A program made the translations under genes and the position numbers. 64,000 nt of DNA from Halobacteriovorax vibrionivorans. Lineage in GTDB: Bacteria > Bdellovibrionota > Bacteriovoracia > Bacteriovoracales > Bacteriovoracaceae. The DNA lies in assembly GCF_003346865.1 (NCBI RefSeq), contig NZ_QDKL01000002.1, forward strand, positions 1 through 64,000, in the 5' to 3' direction. Positions 8,637-18,246 of the stretch are shown here, piece after piece (position 1 is the first letter of the stretch; each line of letters begins with the position of its first letter). Under the pieces are notes generated by a model. It saw nothing but the letters and a program-made list of their open reading frames with translations, was not told the DNA's origin and searched no databases.

Positions 8637-10700
8637 ATGACAGATATTGGATTTAATCGATTAAAGGATGAAGAATCAACATATTTAAAACAGCATAAGG
8701 ACAACCCTGTCCACTGGTATGCTTGGGGACCAGAGGCCCTAACAAAAGCAAAGGAAGATAATAAACCAATCTTTCTATCAATTGGTTATAGCTCATGTCA
8801 TTGGTGTCATGTCATGGCAGAAGAGTCATTTTGTGATGAGGAAACAGCAAAGTATCTAAATGAGCATTTCATCAATATTAAAGTTGATCGTGAAGAGCAT
8901 CCAGATATCGACAATTATTATCAACAAGCATGTCAATTGTTTACAAACGGTGGTGGCTGGCCATTAAGCGCGTTTCTTATGCCTAACTTAAGGCCATATT
9001 TTGTTGGAACGTACTTTCCTAAAGAAGCAAAAGGAAAATCAACTGCATTTAAAGATGTTCTAAAAGAACTTGTTAGGGCCTATAACGAAGAGGTTGAAAC
9101 AGTTACTGAGAATTCGAATAAAGCTTTTGAGGCAATTGAAAAAGGCTTTATCTCACCAGAGAAGGTAGACTTCCAGGGGCACTTCCCTCACCCAAATTCA
9201 GTAATGGATGTTCTTGAGCAATTTAAAGATAATGAAAACGGCGGTTTTGGAGAGGCTCCAAAGTTTCCACAACTAGCATTCTATGAATGGGCCATCGAGC
9301 AAATGCTTGAGGGTGTCGTTAAGAAAGAACATGGTGAGCATATAATAAAATCCATTGAAAGAATGCTTATGGGTGGTATCTACGACCAAGTTCGAGGTGG
9401 AATGCATCGCTATAGTACAGATAATAACTGGACTGTACCTCACTTTGAAAAGATGCTCTATGACCAAGCTGGTCTTTTAAAGCTTCTTGCAAAAACAAGT
9501 ATGCTCTACCCATCACCTTTAATCTTTGATGGTATCTTTAATACGCTTGAGTACTTAAAAGCAGAAATGCTTAATGAAGAAGAAAACTTTTTCTTCTCTG
9601 CCCAAGATGCTGACAGTGAAGGAGTCGAAGGACTATATTTCACATATACTCAACAAGAGTTTGAAGATGCACTAGGACGATTCGATACAGAAGATGAAGC
9701 CCTTACTAAGAATATGGAAAAATTAAAAGAATGGTTTGGCGTAACAGAAAAAGGAAACTTTGATTCTGGCTTAAATGTTTTAACTATTAATAACCAAAAG
9801 GCCCAAGAAATTTTCACACCTGAGTCTTGGGACTTAATTAGAAATGCTAAAAAAGCATTATTAAATGAAAGAAAACTACGTATTCCTCCTATGACAGATA
9901 ATAAAGGGATCGCAAGTTGGAACTTTCATATGATCTCTGCACTTTCAGATGTAATGCAATTTACTCAAATTCCAGCAATAAGAAGTGCAGCAAGTACTCT
10001 ATTTAATCGTATCGTAGAAGGAACATATAAGAAGTTCCTTGAAACAACACCAAAAGGAATGCGACTAAGACATACAACAACACGTCCAGTTGGAGTTTCA
10101 CTACTAGAAGACTACGTATTCTTTGCTGAAGCACAATTAAGAATTTATGAGCTTAGTGGGAATACTGTATTTAAAGAAAACCTAAAAGATACTTTAGGTT
10201 TTATTATAAAAGACTTCTTAGTAGATGGACGTCTAAAGTCACGAGCAATAAGAGATCAAGATGCGGAACTTTATCCAAATCAAGACTTCACAAGTTTTGA
10301 TCAATCATTCCGCTCACCTGTTAGCACACTTATTCAACTTGTAAGAAGATCAAGTGTACTATTTGGTGAAGTCGATATGCTTGAAGATATCAAAGAGCTT
10401 ATGGAAAATGTAACTCACGATGTACTAAAAAACCCAGCGGGATCAGGAGAAGGTCTAAGAGCGCTTTCATATCCAGCAAATGCTTATAAGGTAATTAAAT
10501 GTCCAAAAGCATGGCTCACAAATCAAGAGTTTGCAGGTTTTATCTGCTACTTCCTTCCACGTTTTGTTTTCGACTTCCACGAAGACAAAGGTGAAAGATG
10601 GGAAATTTGCGGAACAAATGAATGTGAGATGACTGGTGAAGGACTAGATCACTTCATTGAAACTTTAAAGCCAAACCAACCACAGGCAACAAATGAGTAG
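8637..10700 (+). CDS. YyaL/SPATA20-like thioredoxin-domain protein (DUF255)
   Basis: A 687-aa cytoplasmic protein of the YyaL family. The N-terminal thioredoxin-like domain (about 1-160) carries the family motif [13 protein letters not shown] with a CxxC pair, followed by the [14 protein letters not shown] segment ([14 protein letters not shown]). The rest is an (alpha/alpha)6 barrel resembling glycoside hydrolases and epimerases ([27 protein letters not shown]). The biochemical role of the family is not settled. The SD AGGAG lies 6 nt before the ATG. It overlaps the next gene by 8 nt, indicating an operon. Confidence 0.9.
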   Translation: MTDIGFNRLKDEESTYLKQHKDNPVHWYAWGPEALTKAKEDNKPIFLSIGYSSCHWCHVMAEESFCDEETAKYLNEHFINIKVDREEHPDIDNYYQQACQLFTNGGGWPLSAFLMPNLRPYFVGTYFPKEAKGKSTAFKDVLKELVRAYNEEVETVTENSNKAFEAIEKGFISPEKVDFQGHFPHPNSVMDVLEQFKDNENGGFGEAPKFPQLAFYEWAIEQMLEGVVKKEHGEHIIKSIERMLMGGIYDQVRGGMHRYSTDNNWTVPHFEKMLYDQAGLLKLLAKTSMLYPSPLIFDGIFNTLEYLKAEMLNEEENFFFSAQDADSEGVEGLYFTYTQQEFEDALGRFDTEDEALTKNMEKLKEWFGVTEKGNFDSGLNVLTINNQKAQEIFTPESWDLIRNAKKALLNERKLRIPPMTDNKGIASWNFHMISALSDVMQFTQIPAIRSAASTLFNRIVEGTYKKFLETTPKGMRLRHTTTRPVGVSLLEDYVFFAEAQLRIYELSGNTVFKENLKDTLGFIIKDFLVDGRLKSRAIRDQDAELYPNQDFTSFDQSFRSPVSTLIQLVRRSSVLFGEVDMLEDIKELMENVTHDVLKNPAGSGEGLRALSYPANAYKVIKCPKAWLTNQEFAGFICYFLPRFVFDFHEDKGERWEICGTNECEMTGEGLDHFIETLKPNQPQATNE

Positions 10701-11631
10701 TACACACGAAAGGCCATTGGCCGGAAAAACGATTATAGACTTTTCACATCGCCTACCAGGGCCACTTGCAGGGAAATTACTTGCAGGCCTTGGAGCTGAT
10801 GTAATCAAGATAGAAGATGCAAAGTTTAAGGACCCATTTATCTATGGCCTATTTGCAGAAATGGATAATTCTTTTCCTAAGTGGTACGAAGAATTGAATG
10901 CAAATAAAACGATTCTAAGACTAGACTTCAATAATGAGGCTGCACAAGAACAGATTAGAGAAACAATCTTTAAGGCCGATGCCATAATTATGGGTATTCC
11001 AAAAAAGATTCAACAAAAGCTTGGTATCACAATTGAAGACATACAAAAGAATGTAAAACAAAGCTTTGCAGCAGTGATTCCACTTGCCTCAAAAGAGGCC
11101 ATGAGCCACATGCATGACCTTAATGCACTGGCCATGACAGGTCTACTTAGTCTTCATCTGCGAAATATTAATTCTGTTGAAGATGTGGCCCCGCCGTTCT
11201 TACCTCTTGCAGGTATTAACTTTGGACAAAAAATGGCATTTGATCTTCTTGGAGCAATGTATAAGTCTAAAGAATCAAATAAAGTTGAAACAATAAACTC
11301 ATATCTTTATGAATCAACTCAAGAAGTATTTGATGCATTTTGGCCGAAAGATATTAGAGATACAGATCACAAGTTTCTCCATAATGGACTCTACCCTTGT
11401 TACAATATCTACCAAACAAAAGATTCACACTTTGTCGTTATGGCATGTGTAGAAGAGAAATTTTGGCAATCATTTAGAGAAGCATTTTCATTTGAAGCAA
11501 GTGATGAAGATCGTTTTAAGACTGATGGCTCAATTCATAAAAGGCTTAAAGACCTTTTCGGTGAGATGACTTCCCAACAAGTCAAAGAAAAGCTGGGAAG
11601 CCTTGATATCTGTATTAACCTAATAAAGTAA
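10693..11631 (+). CDS. CaiB/BaiF family (type III) CoA-transferase-like protein, catalytic Asp apparently lost
   Basis: Resembles family III CoA transferases and alpha-methylacyl-CoA racemases: [55 protein letters not shown]. At 312 aa it is shorter than the usual 360-420 aa. In related enzymes the catalytic Asp follows a PP-L-x-x-x-G-D-F-G pattern; here the matching stretch at about 168-178 reads [12 protein letters not shown], with Asn176 where Asp is expected. If this alignment is right, the protein may not transfer CoA. It is translationally coupled to the YyaL-like gene (8-nt overlap). Its 3' end overlaps the convergent MAPEG gene by 17 nt. Confidence 0.8.
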   Translation: MSSTHERPLAGKTIIDFSHRLPGPLAGKLLAGLGADVIKIEDAKFKDPFIYGLFAEMDNSFPKWYEELNANKTILRLDFNNEAAQEQIRETIFKADAIIMGIPKKIQQKLGITIEDIQKNVKQSFAAVIPLASKEAMSHMHDLNALAMTGLLSLHLRNINSVEDVAPPFLPLAGINFGQKMAFDLLGAMYKSKESNKVETINSYLYESTQEVFDAFWPKDIRDTDHKFLHNGLYPCYNIYQTKDSHFVVMACVEEKFWQSFREAFSFEASDEDRFKTDGSIHKRLKDLFGEMTSQQVKEKLGSLDICINLIK

Positions 11632-11995
11632 TACTTATAGCAAATAATGCCACGATAATGACGCCGGTACCAAACATTCGATAGATTGTTGAGCCGGCCG
11701 ACTTTCTAAGTCCAATAAAATGTGAAATTCTCGATAATACCAGACCACCTAAAAGAAAGTGAATCGCCATCAGATTAATTGCATTCTTTTGAATAGCAAA
11801 ATAAGTAAGCATAAGAATAAATGGAACATATTCATTATAATTTCCATGAATTCGAACTGCTTTAGTCATATGCTCATTCTTACCATGGCCAAGACCTACA
11901 CGATGCTTCCATCTCATTCGAATGACGTAGAAAGTTAGTAATAAGTAAATAAGACCGAGTACACCGCAGTAACGGTAAAAAATTTGTAATTCCAT
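11615..11995 (-). CDS. MAPEG family membrane protein (YecN-like)
   Basis: A 126-aa protein with about four hydrophobic helices (residues about 7-25, 58-75, 77-92, 104-124). The MAPEG signature is visible: a basic loop after helix 1 (RMRWKHRVGLGHG), then ARIHGNYNEYVP in the form AVRIHGNYNEYVPF, and RISHFIGL. The family includes glutathione-dependent membrane enzymes; the bacterial YecN branch has no firm role. Its 3' end overlaps that of the CaiB-like gene on the other strand. Confidence 0.88.
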   Translation of the reverse strand: MELQIFYRYCGVLGLIYLLLTFYVIRMRWKHRVGLGHGKNEHMTKAVRIHGNYNEYVPFILMLTYFAIQKNAINLMAIHFLLGGLVLSRISHFIGLRKSAGSTIYRMFGTGVIIVALFAISITLLG

Positions 11996-12024
11996 ATCAA
12001 CTCCCTCTAATAAATATATGACGA

Positions 12025-12861
12025 CTAAGACGATGTAGAAGAAATCAGTGAGTCTTCCAAACTCTCATCTCTTAAGCCTTGATAAAAGCGTTTTGTAATA
12101 TCGGTCGTGAAATCTTTTTCATATTTTGTTTCTAAAACATAGGCCTTAACAGTAATTTTTAAGCCTACTATTTCTTCAAATTTTTCACTCGATGTAATAA
12201 TCTTAACAGGCTTATTTAGATAAGCAAAACGACTAGTTCTCGTTACTTCATCTAAAATTGGTAAAACCTGATTCAAATCAACATTGTTTTTAAAGTAATA
12301 ATCACTACAGACCATCATATCTCTTTCACCAGAGTTTGCAGATGAAACATTATCACTTAAGAACAGGTTATTTGGAATTGTAACGACAGAGTCTTCTAGT
12401 GTTCGAATTCTCACAGATCTGAGACCAATTCTAATAATATCACCATAATTACCTCGGAAGCTAATACGATCCCCTACCTGAAAAGGACGATCAAAAATGA
12501 GAATGATTCCTGCAATAATTGAAGAGACTAAGTCTTTCAAAGAGAAACCTATCGCAACAGCCCCAGAACCCATAATGGCATAAACCATTTCTTTAGAAGG
12601 GTTAATAGCAACATAGAGAATCCATAAGCTTCCTACGATATAAGTGATATGAGTCGCAATTGTATTAAATTGAAGAATCGATAAGCGATAAGAAGGTATC
12701 TTTATAGCTAAGTATTCAAGTGCCCAGTTTAAGGTCTTTGCAAATAAATAAAGAAATAAAAACCCAAAGAAAATACTCAATATCACTTCAGAACTAATCG
12801 AACTAAATAAGCTTGCTACCTTCTCACTAGATTGAATTGTATCCTTAAGCGCTTTATTCAT
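12025..12861 (-). CDS. MscS-family mechanosensitive ion channel
   Basis: A 278-aa inner-membrane protein: two or three hydrophobic segments at about 24-47, 62-85 and 90-123, the last being the Gly/Ala-rich pore-lining helix (AIMGSGAVAIGFSLKDLVSS). It is followed by the MscS beta domain (FDRPFQVGDRISFRGNYGDIIRI, VTIPNNLFLSDNV) and a C-terminal alpha/beta domain. The usual role is release of solutes on hypo-osmotic shock. The start codon lies inside the 3' end of the upstream P-loop gene (8-nt overlap), so the two proteins are made together and may act together. Confidence 0.92.
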   Translation of the reverse strand: MNKALKDTIQSSEKVASLFSSISSEVILSIFFGFLFLYLFAKTLNWALEYLAIKIPSYRLSILQFNTIATHITYIVGSLWILYVAINPSKEMVYAIMGSGAVAIGFSLKDLVSSIIAGIILIFDRPFQVGDRISFRGNYGDIIRIGLRSVRIRTLEDSVVTIPNNLFLSDNVSSANSGERDMMVCSDYYFKNNVDLNQVLPILDEVTRTSRFAYLNKPVKIITSSEKFEEIVGLKITVKAYVLETKYEKDFTTDITKRFYQGLRDESLEDSLISSTSS

Positions 12862-14746
12862 AGATAAAGTTCCTTTTCTTTAAAATCTTCTTTAAATCGT
12901 ATAACCAATCCTTCCTAATAAGATAGCTATTATCCTCTTTATCCTTATCAATAATGCCTTTATTAAGACCATTTTTTAGAACAAAGTTAACAACCTTTTC
13001 ACTAAGATCAGTTGTTGCTGATATCTGATCGATATTTAGTCTTTCATGCGAAAGTATTGTAGAGAGAACAAAGAGAGACTCGTCTGTTAAACTCTCTATC
13101 TCATGTATTGGCTTCTTACTTGGAAGGTGTAATTCGATACTCTTATCATCGATACTCATTATAGATTTCAACCACGTATTAATCGCGGCCTGAGGATTAC
13201 CACCAGTTTGTTTTCCTAAAATTCTAAAGTATATATCAAGTGCATTTTCAATGCTTCGATCAGCACCGAAATGGCACATAACTTCAAATAATTCAGGCTG
13301 AAAACGTATCTCTAATTCACTTTTTTCATGACGTTTAATAATGAGATTTTTAAGCTCTTCTTTATCCCATGGTCTAATGAAAACGGAGTCTGCAGAAAGT
13401 TCATATTTATTATAAATATGCTTGATAAGATTTAAAGAATTAGCATTCCAAATCGTAAGCCAGAATACATTCTTTGAACTACTATTTATAATATTAAAAA
13501 GCGCATCAAAGGCCTTAAACCCATTAAGCTTTGACAAGAAGAGATTATGAGCGGAGTTAACAATAACAAATTTCTTCTCATCCTCATCCCCATTACCTAC
13601 AAATTGTTCGAGTCTTTTATGTAGAATACTCCCTTCAGTAATCTTTTCATGAATATTTATTTTAAAAGAATTTACTGAAGAGTAACGTTTTAGAATCTTA
13701 TTTAAGATATGATTCTTACCACTTCCCGCACCTCCAGAGAAGGCCAGGTGGTAAGAAGGATTAACACCATTTAACCATTCATCAATGCGATCATAGGCCA
13801 TTGCGGCAGGATCGGGTTTACGAACGATTTGAACATCTTCTTCATTTTCAAAACAAGCTTTATAATCTTCAGGAATATCAATTTCATTAAAGCTATCTTG
13901 TCTAAAGTTTTCAAGGTGCTGCTCAAGAAGTCCTGATAATATATTACGACTCCAATCTCTTGTATTATTCGCAAGTAAAATAACGAGGTAAAGAGAATAT
14001 AAAAGCGTATAAATATAAAAGACTAGAGGCAGTACATAATGAATTACAAACTTCGGAATATGCTTTGCTCCGATTGAAATGGAAGATGGGATAATCTTTG
14101 CAAGTATGATGTCTGCATACTTTTCATAATCCAGTAAAATTTTTGTATAAATAATAAAGAAAATTATACTAATAATATTATGCCCAAGAAAAGTTGAGAA
14201 TAAATTATACATTACGATATATATTAGTGTTGTTAGTGTGATTATATATCTTAACTTCTTACTATCTTTTACAAAGTCTTTATTACTTCTTTTAAAATAG
14301 ACTCTAAAGTTTAAATTTAGAAAACTATGTAGGTAGCCAATATTTATATAGAGAATGTAGACGAGTAGAAAGTTTCCAAAAATATGCATGGCCAAAAGAT
14401 AATCAGCACGATTGAATTTCTCTAAATAGCCATTGAAGATATCAAGACATAAAAAGATAATGATGTAATACGAATTGAAATCAATAAATCGATATAAGCT
14501 AGAACGTGCTCGATCCAATTCGTCTAATTCTCTAAGTCGATACTTTCGATATCCTAAAGTGATAATCCTAAGACCAATTATTCCACATACGAAGATAATA
14601 AAGGCCTTTAAGGGCGTTGATATAATAAAATGATCAACACGACTGATTATTAATTGCGACTCCTCCTTAAACATAAGAAAGAGTTTCTCTAAAAATTGTT
14701 GAACTTGTTTAATGCTAAATGACATGTGTTTATTATAACCAAGCAC
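12854..14746 (-). CDS. Polytopic membrane protein with degenerate AAA/STAND-like P-loop domain
   Basis: A 630-aa protein not recognised as a named family. The N-terminal half has about six hydrophobic segments (about 46-66, 92-108, 118-140, 167-187, 190-206, 233-258). The C-terminal half has a nucleotide-binding fold: a Walker A-like loop GGAGSGKN with Lys344 followed by Asn instead of Thr/Ser, and a Walker B-like strand FVIVNSAH with Asn397 where Asp is expected. A later TGGNPQAAINTW stretch resembles sensor-2 regions, and the tail (about 545-625) looks like a winged helix. The GTG start has AAGGA five bases upstream; an ATG seven codons later has no SD. It is coupled to the MscS gene by an 8-nt overlap. 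Confidence 0.8.
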   Translation of the reverse strand: MLGYNKHMSFSIKQVQQFLEKLFLMFKEESQLIISRVDHFIISTPLKAFIIFVCGIIGLRIITLGYRKYRLRELDELDRARSSLYRFIDFNSYYIIIFLCLDIFNGYLEKFNRADYLLAMHIFGNFLLVYILYINIGYLHSFLNLNFRVYFKRSNKDFVKDSKKLRYIITLTTLIYIVMYNLFSTFLGHNIISIIFFIIYTKILLDYEKYADIILAKIIPSSISIGAKHIPKFVIHYVLPLVFYIYTLLYSLYLVILLANNTRDWSRNILSGLLEQHLENFRQDSFNEIDIPEDYKACFENEEDVQIVRKPDPAAMAYDRIDEWLNGVNPSYHLAFSGGAGSGKNHILNKILKRYSSVNSFKINIHEKITEGSILHKRLEQFVGNGDEDEKKFVIVNSAHNLFLSKLNGFKAFDALFNIINSSSKNVFWLTIWNANSLNLIKHIYNKYELSADSVFIRPWDKEELKNLIIKRHEKSELEIRFQPELFEVMCHFGADRSIENALDIYFRILGKQTGGNPQAAINTWLKSIMSIDDKSIELHLPSKKPIHEIESLTDESLFVLSTILSHERLNIDQISATTDLSEKVVNFVLKNGLNKGIIDKDKEDNSYLIRKDWLYDLKKILKKRNFIYE

Positions 14747-14874
14747 CTAATTCCTTAATATATGGGTATAATTGCCTATAATATGTAAAATACCGACTAT
14801 CATAACAACTTAACTTGTTCTTAATTAGGTCTTTATTGTGACATAACCTCAAATATCTGTTATAAAGACAGACT

Positions 14875-15312
14875 ATGATAGTAAAAAGAATCCATTTAAA
14901 AGATACTTACGGGATTAGGAAGAAGGTTCTTGGAATTGAGAACGTTGAATCTAGTTATCTATTTGAAGGTGATACTGAGTCGGGAACTTTCCACTTAGGA
15001 GCTTTTATAGAAAATAACCTCGTATCTGTAGCCTCTTTTTACTTTAATAGAAACAGTAAGTTTAATATCGATAATCAATATCAACTTCAGGGAATGGCAA
15101 CTCTTGAAGACTTCAGAAAACAAGGCCTCTCACGAGAGCTTTTAAATGTCGCGTTTCCAATAATAAAACAGAACTTTTGTAATCTTGTATGGTGTAATGC
15201 AAGAGTTGAAGCAGCTCCTTTCTACCAGAAGCTTGGTTTTGAAATAAGTGGAGACGAATTTGATGTTGAGAATATAGGAAAACATATTCTCATGTATCGT
15301 GAGATCAATTAA
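14875..15312 (+). CDS. GNAT family N-acetyltransferase
   Basis: A 145-aa GCN5-related acetyltransferase with the acetyl-CoA binding region QLQGMATLEDFRKQGLSREL (motif A, with the Q/RxxGx-type turn RKQGLS) and the usual late AAPFYQKLGFE. The substrate cannot be told. No SD is visible before the ATG. A possible promoter (TTGTGA 14836-14841, TATAAA 14861-14866, a long 19-nt spacer) would start transcription almost at the ATG, so the message may be leaderless. Its 3' end overlaps the convergent secreted-protein gene by 4 nt. Confidence 0.85.
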   Translation: MIVKRIHLKDTYGIRKKVLGIENVESSYLFEGDTESGTFHLGAFIENNLVSVASFYFNRNSKFNIDNQYQLQGMATLEDFRKQGLSRELLNVAFPIIKQNFCNLVWCNARVEAAPFYQKLGFEISGDEFDVENIGKHILMYREIN

Positions 15313-15707
15313 TCCACAGAGTCACAAAAATTATCAATTCTTGATTTTAACATAACTTCATATTGCTCACTAAAACATTGTTTTTGGTTTTGAAACTTCT
15401 TGATTATAAGACAACTCATTTGAGGTCTTTGAGCACAATTTCTAATAGTGTCATTATTAACACATGCGAAATGGCGACGAGAACACAAGTAAATGAGATG
15501 AGGGCCTTTATTTAGCCCATTACCAATTGAAGACTCTGTTTGAAAACGACGAAATTCATCCGCTTCGCGCTGTTCTTTGAGTTTTTGACGAGTATAGTCC
15601 TCAAGCGGAGTCAGTGTCTCCTGTGCTTTAACATCACTAGAAATAGTAAAGAGCATAGTCATTATGATCGAAAAAATAAGGAAAATAGGCTTTATTTTGT
15701 TATCCAT
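15309..15707 (-). CDS. Small secreted Cys-rich protein of unknown function
   Basis: 132 aa, family not recognised. The N-terminus is a typical signal peptide: KIK, a hydrophobic core to about residue 22, then a DVKA-QE cleavage site. The mature part has a charged helix (TRQKLKEQREADEFRRF) followed by six Cys in the last 60 residues (LCSRRHFAC, NCAQRPQMSC, CFSEQ, FCDSVD), suggesting three disulfides in the periplasm or outside. It is a single gene between a GNAT gene and argS. Confidence 0.7.
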   Translation of the reverse strand: MDNKIKPIFLIFSIIMTMLFTISSDVKAQETLTPLEDYTRQKLKEQREADEFRRFQTESSIGNGLNKGPHLIYLCSRRHFACVNNDTIRNCAQRPQMSCLIIKKFQNQKQCFSEQYEVMLKSRIDNFCDSVD

Positions 15708-15832
15708 TGATTTATTATCCGCTTCTACTTAAAGCTTTTAAGGCCAACTTTTAAAAAATTTACTATAATAATATAATACGATAATATCATAAATATAAAA
15801 AATAGCGATAAAGTACGATTGGTGAAATGCAA

Positions 15833-17599
15833 ATGGAAACGAATACAATTTTAACAAAACTTACAGATATTCTTGAATCTTCAATTAAATTAGCCTACCC
15901 AGATGCGCAATTTAATAGAAAAGATATTTACGATTCAATAGGCCAAGCTCCAAATATTGAGATGGCCCATTACGCATTCCCAACATTTCGTTTTGCAAAG
16001 GCCCTTAAACAAGGACCACCACAAATAGCAGGTGCAATCTTAGATAAAATCCAAGAACAAGAGACATCAAAGCTTATAAAAGATGTTAAAGCACAAGGCC
16101 CATACCTAAACTTCACTCTTAGTGCAGATGCATATTTTGAAAACTTAATTAGTGAAGTTAGAAGTGGTAACTTTTTCACAAAGAAGCTTACGTCTAATGA
16201 GCCTAAGACTATGATTGAGTACTCTCAGCCAAATACTCATAAAGAGCTCCATGTGGGACATATGAGAAACCTATGTTTAGGTAATGCCTTGGTTAGAATT
16301 AAAGAATACTGTGATGTGGATGTTCACCCTGTGACTTATCCAGGAGACTCTGGAACTCACGTTGCAAAATGTCTATGGTACTTAAAATACCACAATCAAG
16401 ACACGATCCCAGAAACTAATAAGGGAGAATGGCTAGGAAGAATCTATACACTTGCAAATACAAAGCTAGAAGACGAGCTTGGAAGTGATAAAGAAGATGA
16501 TAATAGAGCTAAGCTTACAGAGATCTTAAAGCAGCTTCATAGTGAAAGCGGTGAATTCTATGATCTTTGGCAAGAAACACGACAGTGGTCTATTGATCTA
16601 ATGAAAAAAACTTATGAATGGGCAGACGTTGAGTTTGAACGTTGGTTTTTTGAATCAGAAATGGATGCTCCATCACTTAAGATTTGTGAAGACTATTACA
16701 AAGATGGAACATTTATTAAAGATGATGGCGCTATTGGAATGGATCTAAGTGATGATAAATTAGGATTTTGCATTCTTATTAAATCAGATGGAACAGGCCT
16801 TTATTCTACAAAAGACGTGGCCCTAGCTATTAAGAAGTTTGAAGAATTTGGTGTGGAAAAAAATATCTACATTGTCGACTCACGTCAGGCATTCCACTTT
16901 AAACAAGTATTTAAAGTTTTAGAAAAGATTGGTTTTGAGCAAGCTAAAGATTGCTATCACCTACCATATGAGATGGTTGAACTTACAGATGGAGCAATGA
17001 GCTCACGTAAGGGTAATATCGTTCCTCTAACTGATCTTATTAATAAAATGGAAGCTAAGATCAAAGAGGACTACTTAAATAAATATCAAGGCGAATGGGA
17101 TCAAGCAGAGATTGATGAGACAGCAACTAAAATTGCAAATGGTGCCATCAAGTACGGGATGATCAAAATTGATAATAATCGTAAGATTGTTTTTGATATG
17201 AATGAATGGCTCAAACTTGATGGAGATACAGGTCCATACCTTCAGTATGTTTATGCTCGTATCAACTCATTACTTGTAAAACAAGGCTTTGATAAATCTA
17301 AAGAATTTAACCTTTCCAATGCTGCAAGCCTAGAAAATATTAAAGAATATGAGCTAATGCAAAAGATTTCATTATTTAATGATGTTGCAATTAAGGCCCA
17401 TGAGCAAAACAAAACAAGTCTTTTAACAACTTACCTATTTGAGCTTGGAAAGTTATTTAATAGCTTCTATGCAGCCTGTCCTATCGCTTCAAGTGAAGAG
17501 AGTCTTAAACAAGCAAGACTTGAACTTGCTTATGCAACAAGTGAAATCATTAAGCATGGACTTGCTATCTTAGGAATCAAAGTACCTGACCGAATGTAA
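15833..17599 (+). CDS. argS: Arginine--tRNA ligase
   Basis: Class I synthetase that charges tRNA-Arg. Seen: an N-terminal Add-1 domain (about 1-110), the HIGH-type motif HKELHVGHMRN, the KMSKS-equivalent MSSRKGNIV, and a C-terminal anticodon-binding helical domain (DGDTGPYLQYVYARI onward) ending in the normal GIKVPDRM. About 588 aa, full length. Two ATGs compete: 15827 lies only one base after GGTGA, whereas 15833 lies 7 nt after it, so 15833 is chosen. Monocistronic; its stop lies 5 nt from the stop of the convergent DUF938 gene. Confidence 0.96.
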   Translation: METNTILTKLTDILESSIKLAYPDAQFNRKDIYDSIGQAPNIEMAHYAFPTFRFAKALKQGPPQIAGAILDKIQEQETSKLIKDVKAQGPYLNFTLSADAYFENLISEVRSGNFFTKKLTSNEPKTMIEYSQPNTHKELHVGHMRNLCLGNALVRIKEYCDVDVHPVTYPGDSGTHVAKCLWYLKYHNQDTIPETNKGEWLGRIYTLANTKLEDELGSDKEDDNRAKLTEILKQLHSESGEFYDLWQETRQWSIDLMKKTYEWADVEFERWFFESEMDAPSLKICEDYYKDGTFIKDDGAIGMDLSDDKLGFCILIKSDGTGLYSTKDVALAIKKFEEFGVEKNIYIVDSRQAFHFKQVFKVLEKIGFEQAKDCYHLPYEMVELTDGAMSSRKGNIVPLTDLINKMEAKIKEDYLNKYQGEWDQAEIDETATKIANGAIKYGMIKIDNNRKIVFDMNEWLKLDGDTGPYLQYVYARINSLLVKQGFDKSKEFNLSNAASLENIKEYELMQKISLFNDVAIKAHEQNKTSLLTTYLFELGKLFNSFYAACPIASSEESLKQARLELAYATSEIIKHGLAILGIKVPDRM

Positions 17600-17604
17600 T
17601 TACA

Positions 17605-18231
17605 TTACTTAGAAAAAATCAATAATTGATTATTTGCAGGCATCTTAATATCTTCTTTTAGAAAGACTCCTTTCTTTAAGAAGTTATTACAGATGTCTTC
17701 GAAGTTTCTTATTCCACTTTGTGGGTCTCGCTCTTTGAGATGCTTATCAAATTGCTCATTAGACTCCGAAGTGAACTTTCCATGATACTTAAATGGGCCA
17801 TAAATAAATAGGACAGAATCCTCATCCATGGCGGCCGCTAGATCCTTAATGAAGGTCTTAGCTTCCTTCCAAGACATAATATGCATTGTATTTGCCGTAT
17901 AATATGCACCATATCCTTTAGGAATTTTATTAAAGCCAGCCTCGTAGACCTCTGGGCCATTTAAGTTCTTAAAGCTTTGCTTATAATAACTTAGGCACTT
18001 CTTAAGTGTTTCTTGATTGGCCCTAATTTCAGAAGTTATAAAGTCTACATCACTAAACTTTTCTGCAAAGTAAGCACTGTGCTGACAAGTCAGAGAGCCA
18101 ACTTCAAAGAACTTAGGCTTTTTGATGCGTTGATTACTGCCCTTTTCCAAATAAGGGGCAATAATATTAAAAATTGGTTCTTTATTTCTTTCACATGCTT
18201 CAGAAATTGGTAAATCAGTCATGTTAAACAT
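17605..18231 (-). CDS. DUF938 (methyltransferase-like) protein with altered SAM motif
   Basis: A 208-aa protein with family landmarks: CERNKEPIFNIIAPYLE near the start, ANTMHIMSWKEAK in the middle, FIYGPFKYHGKFTSESN, GIRNFEDI and MPANNQLLIF at the end. DUF938 proteins are Rossmann-fold, SAM-methyltransferase-like. In relatives the first glycine-rich loop reads about GSGTGQH; here residues 45-51 are GSLTCQH, so two of the three glycines are lost. SAM binding may be weakened or changed. The substrate is unknown. Its start lies 15 nt from the divergent pseudouridine synthase gene. Confidence 0.85.
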   Translation of the reverse strand: MFNMTDLPISEACERNKEPIFNIIAPYLEKGSNQRIKKPKFFEVGSLTCQHSAYFAEKFSDVDFITSEIRANQETLKKCLSYYKQSFKNLNGPEVYEAGFNKIPKGYGAYYTANTMHIMSWKEAKTFIKDLAAAMDEDSVLFIYGPFKYHGKFTSESNEQFDKHLKERDPQSGIRNFEDICNNFLKKGVFLKEDIKMPANNQLLIFSK

Positions 18232-18246
18232 GATACAATAGATTTC

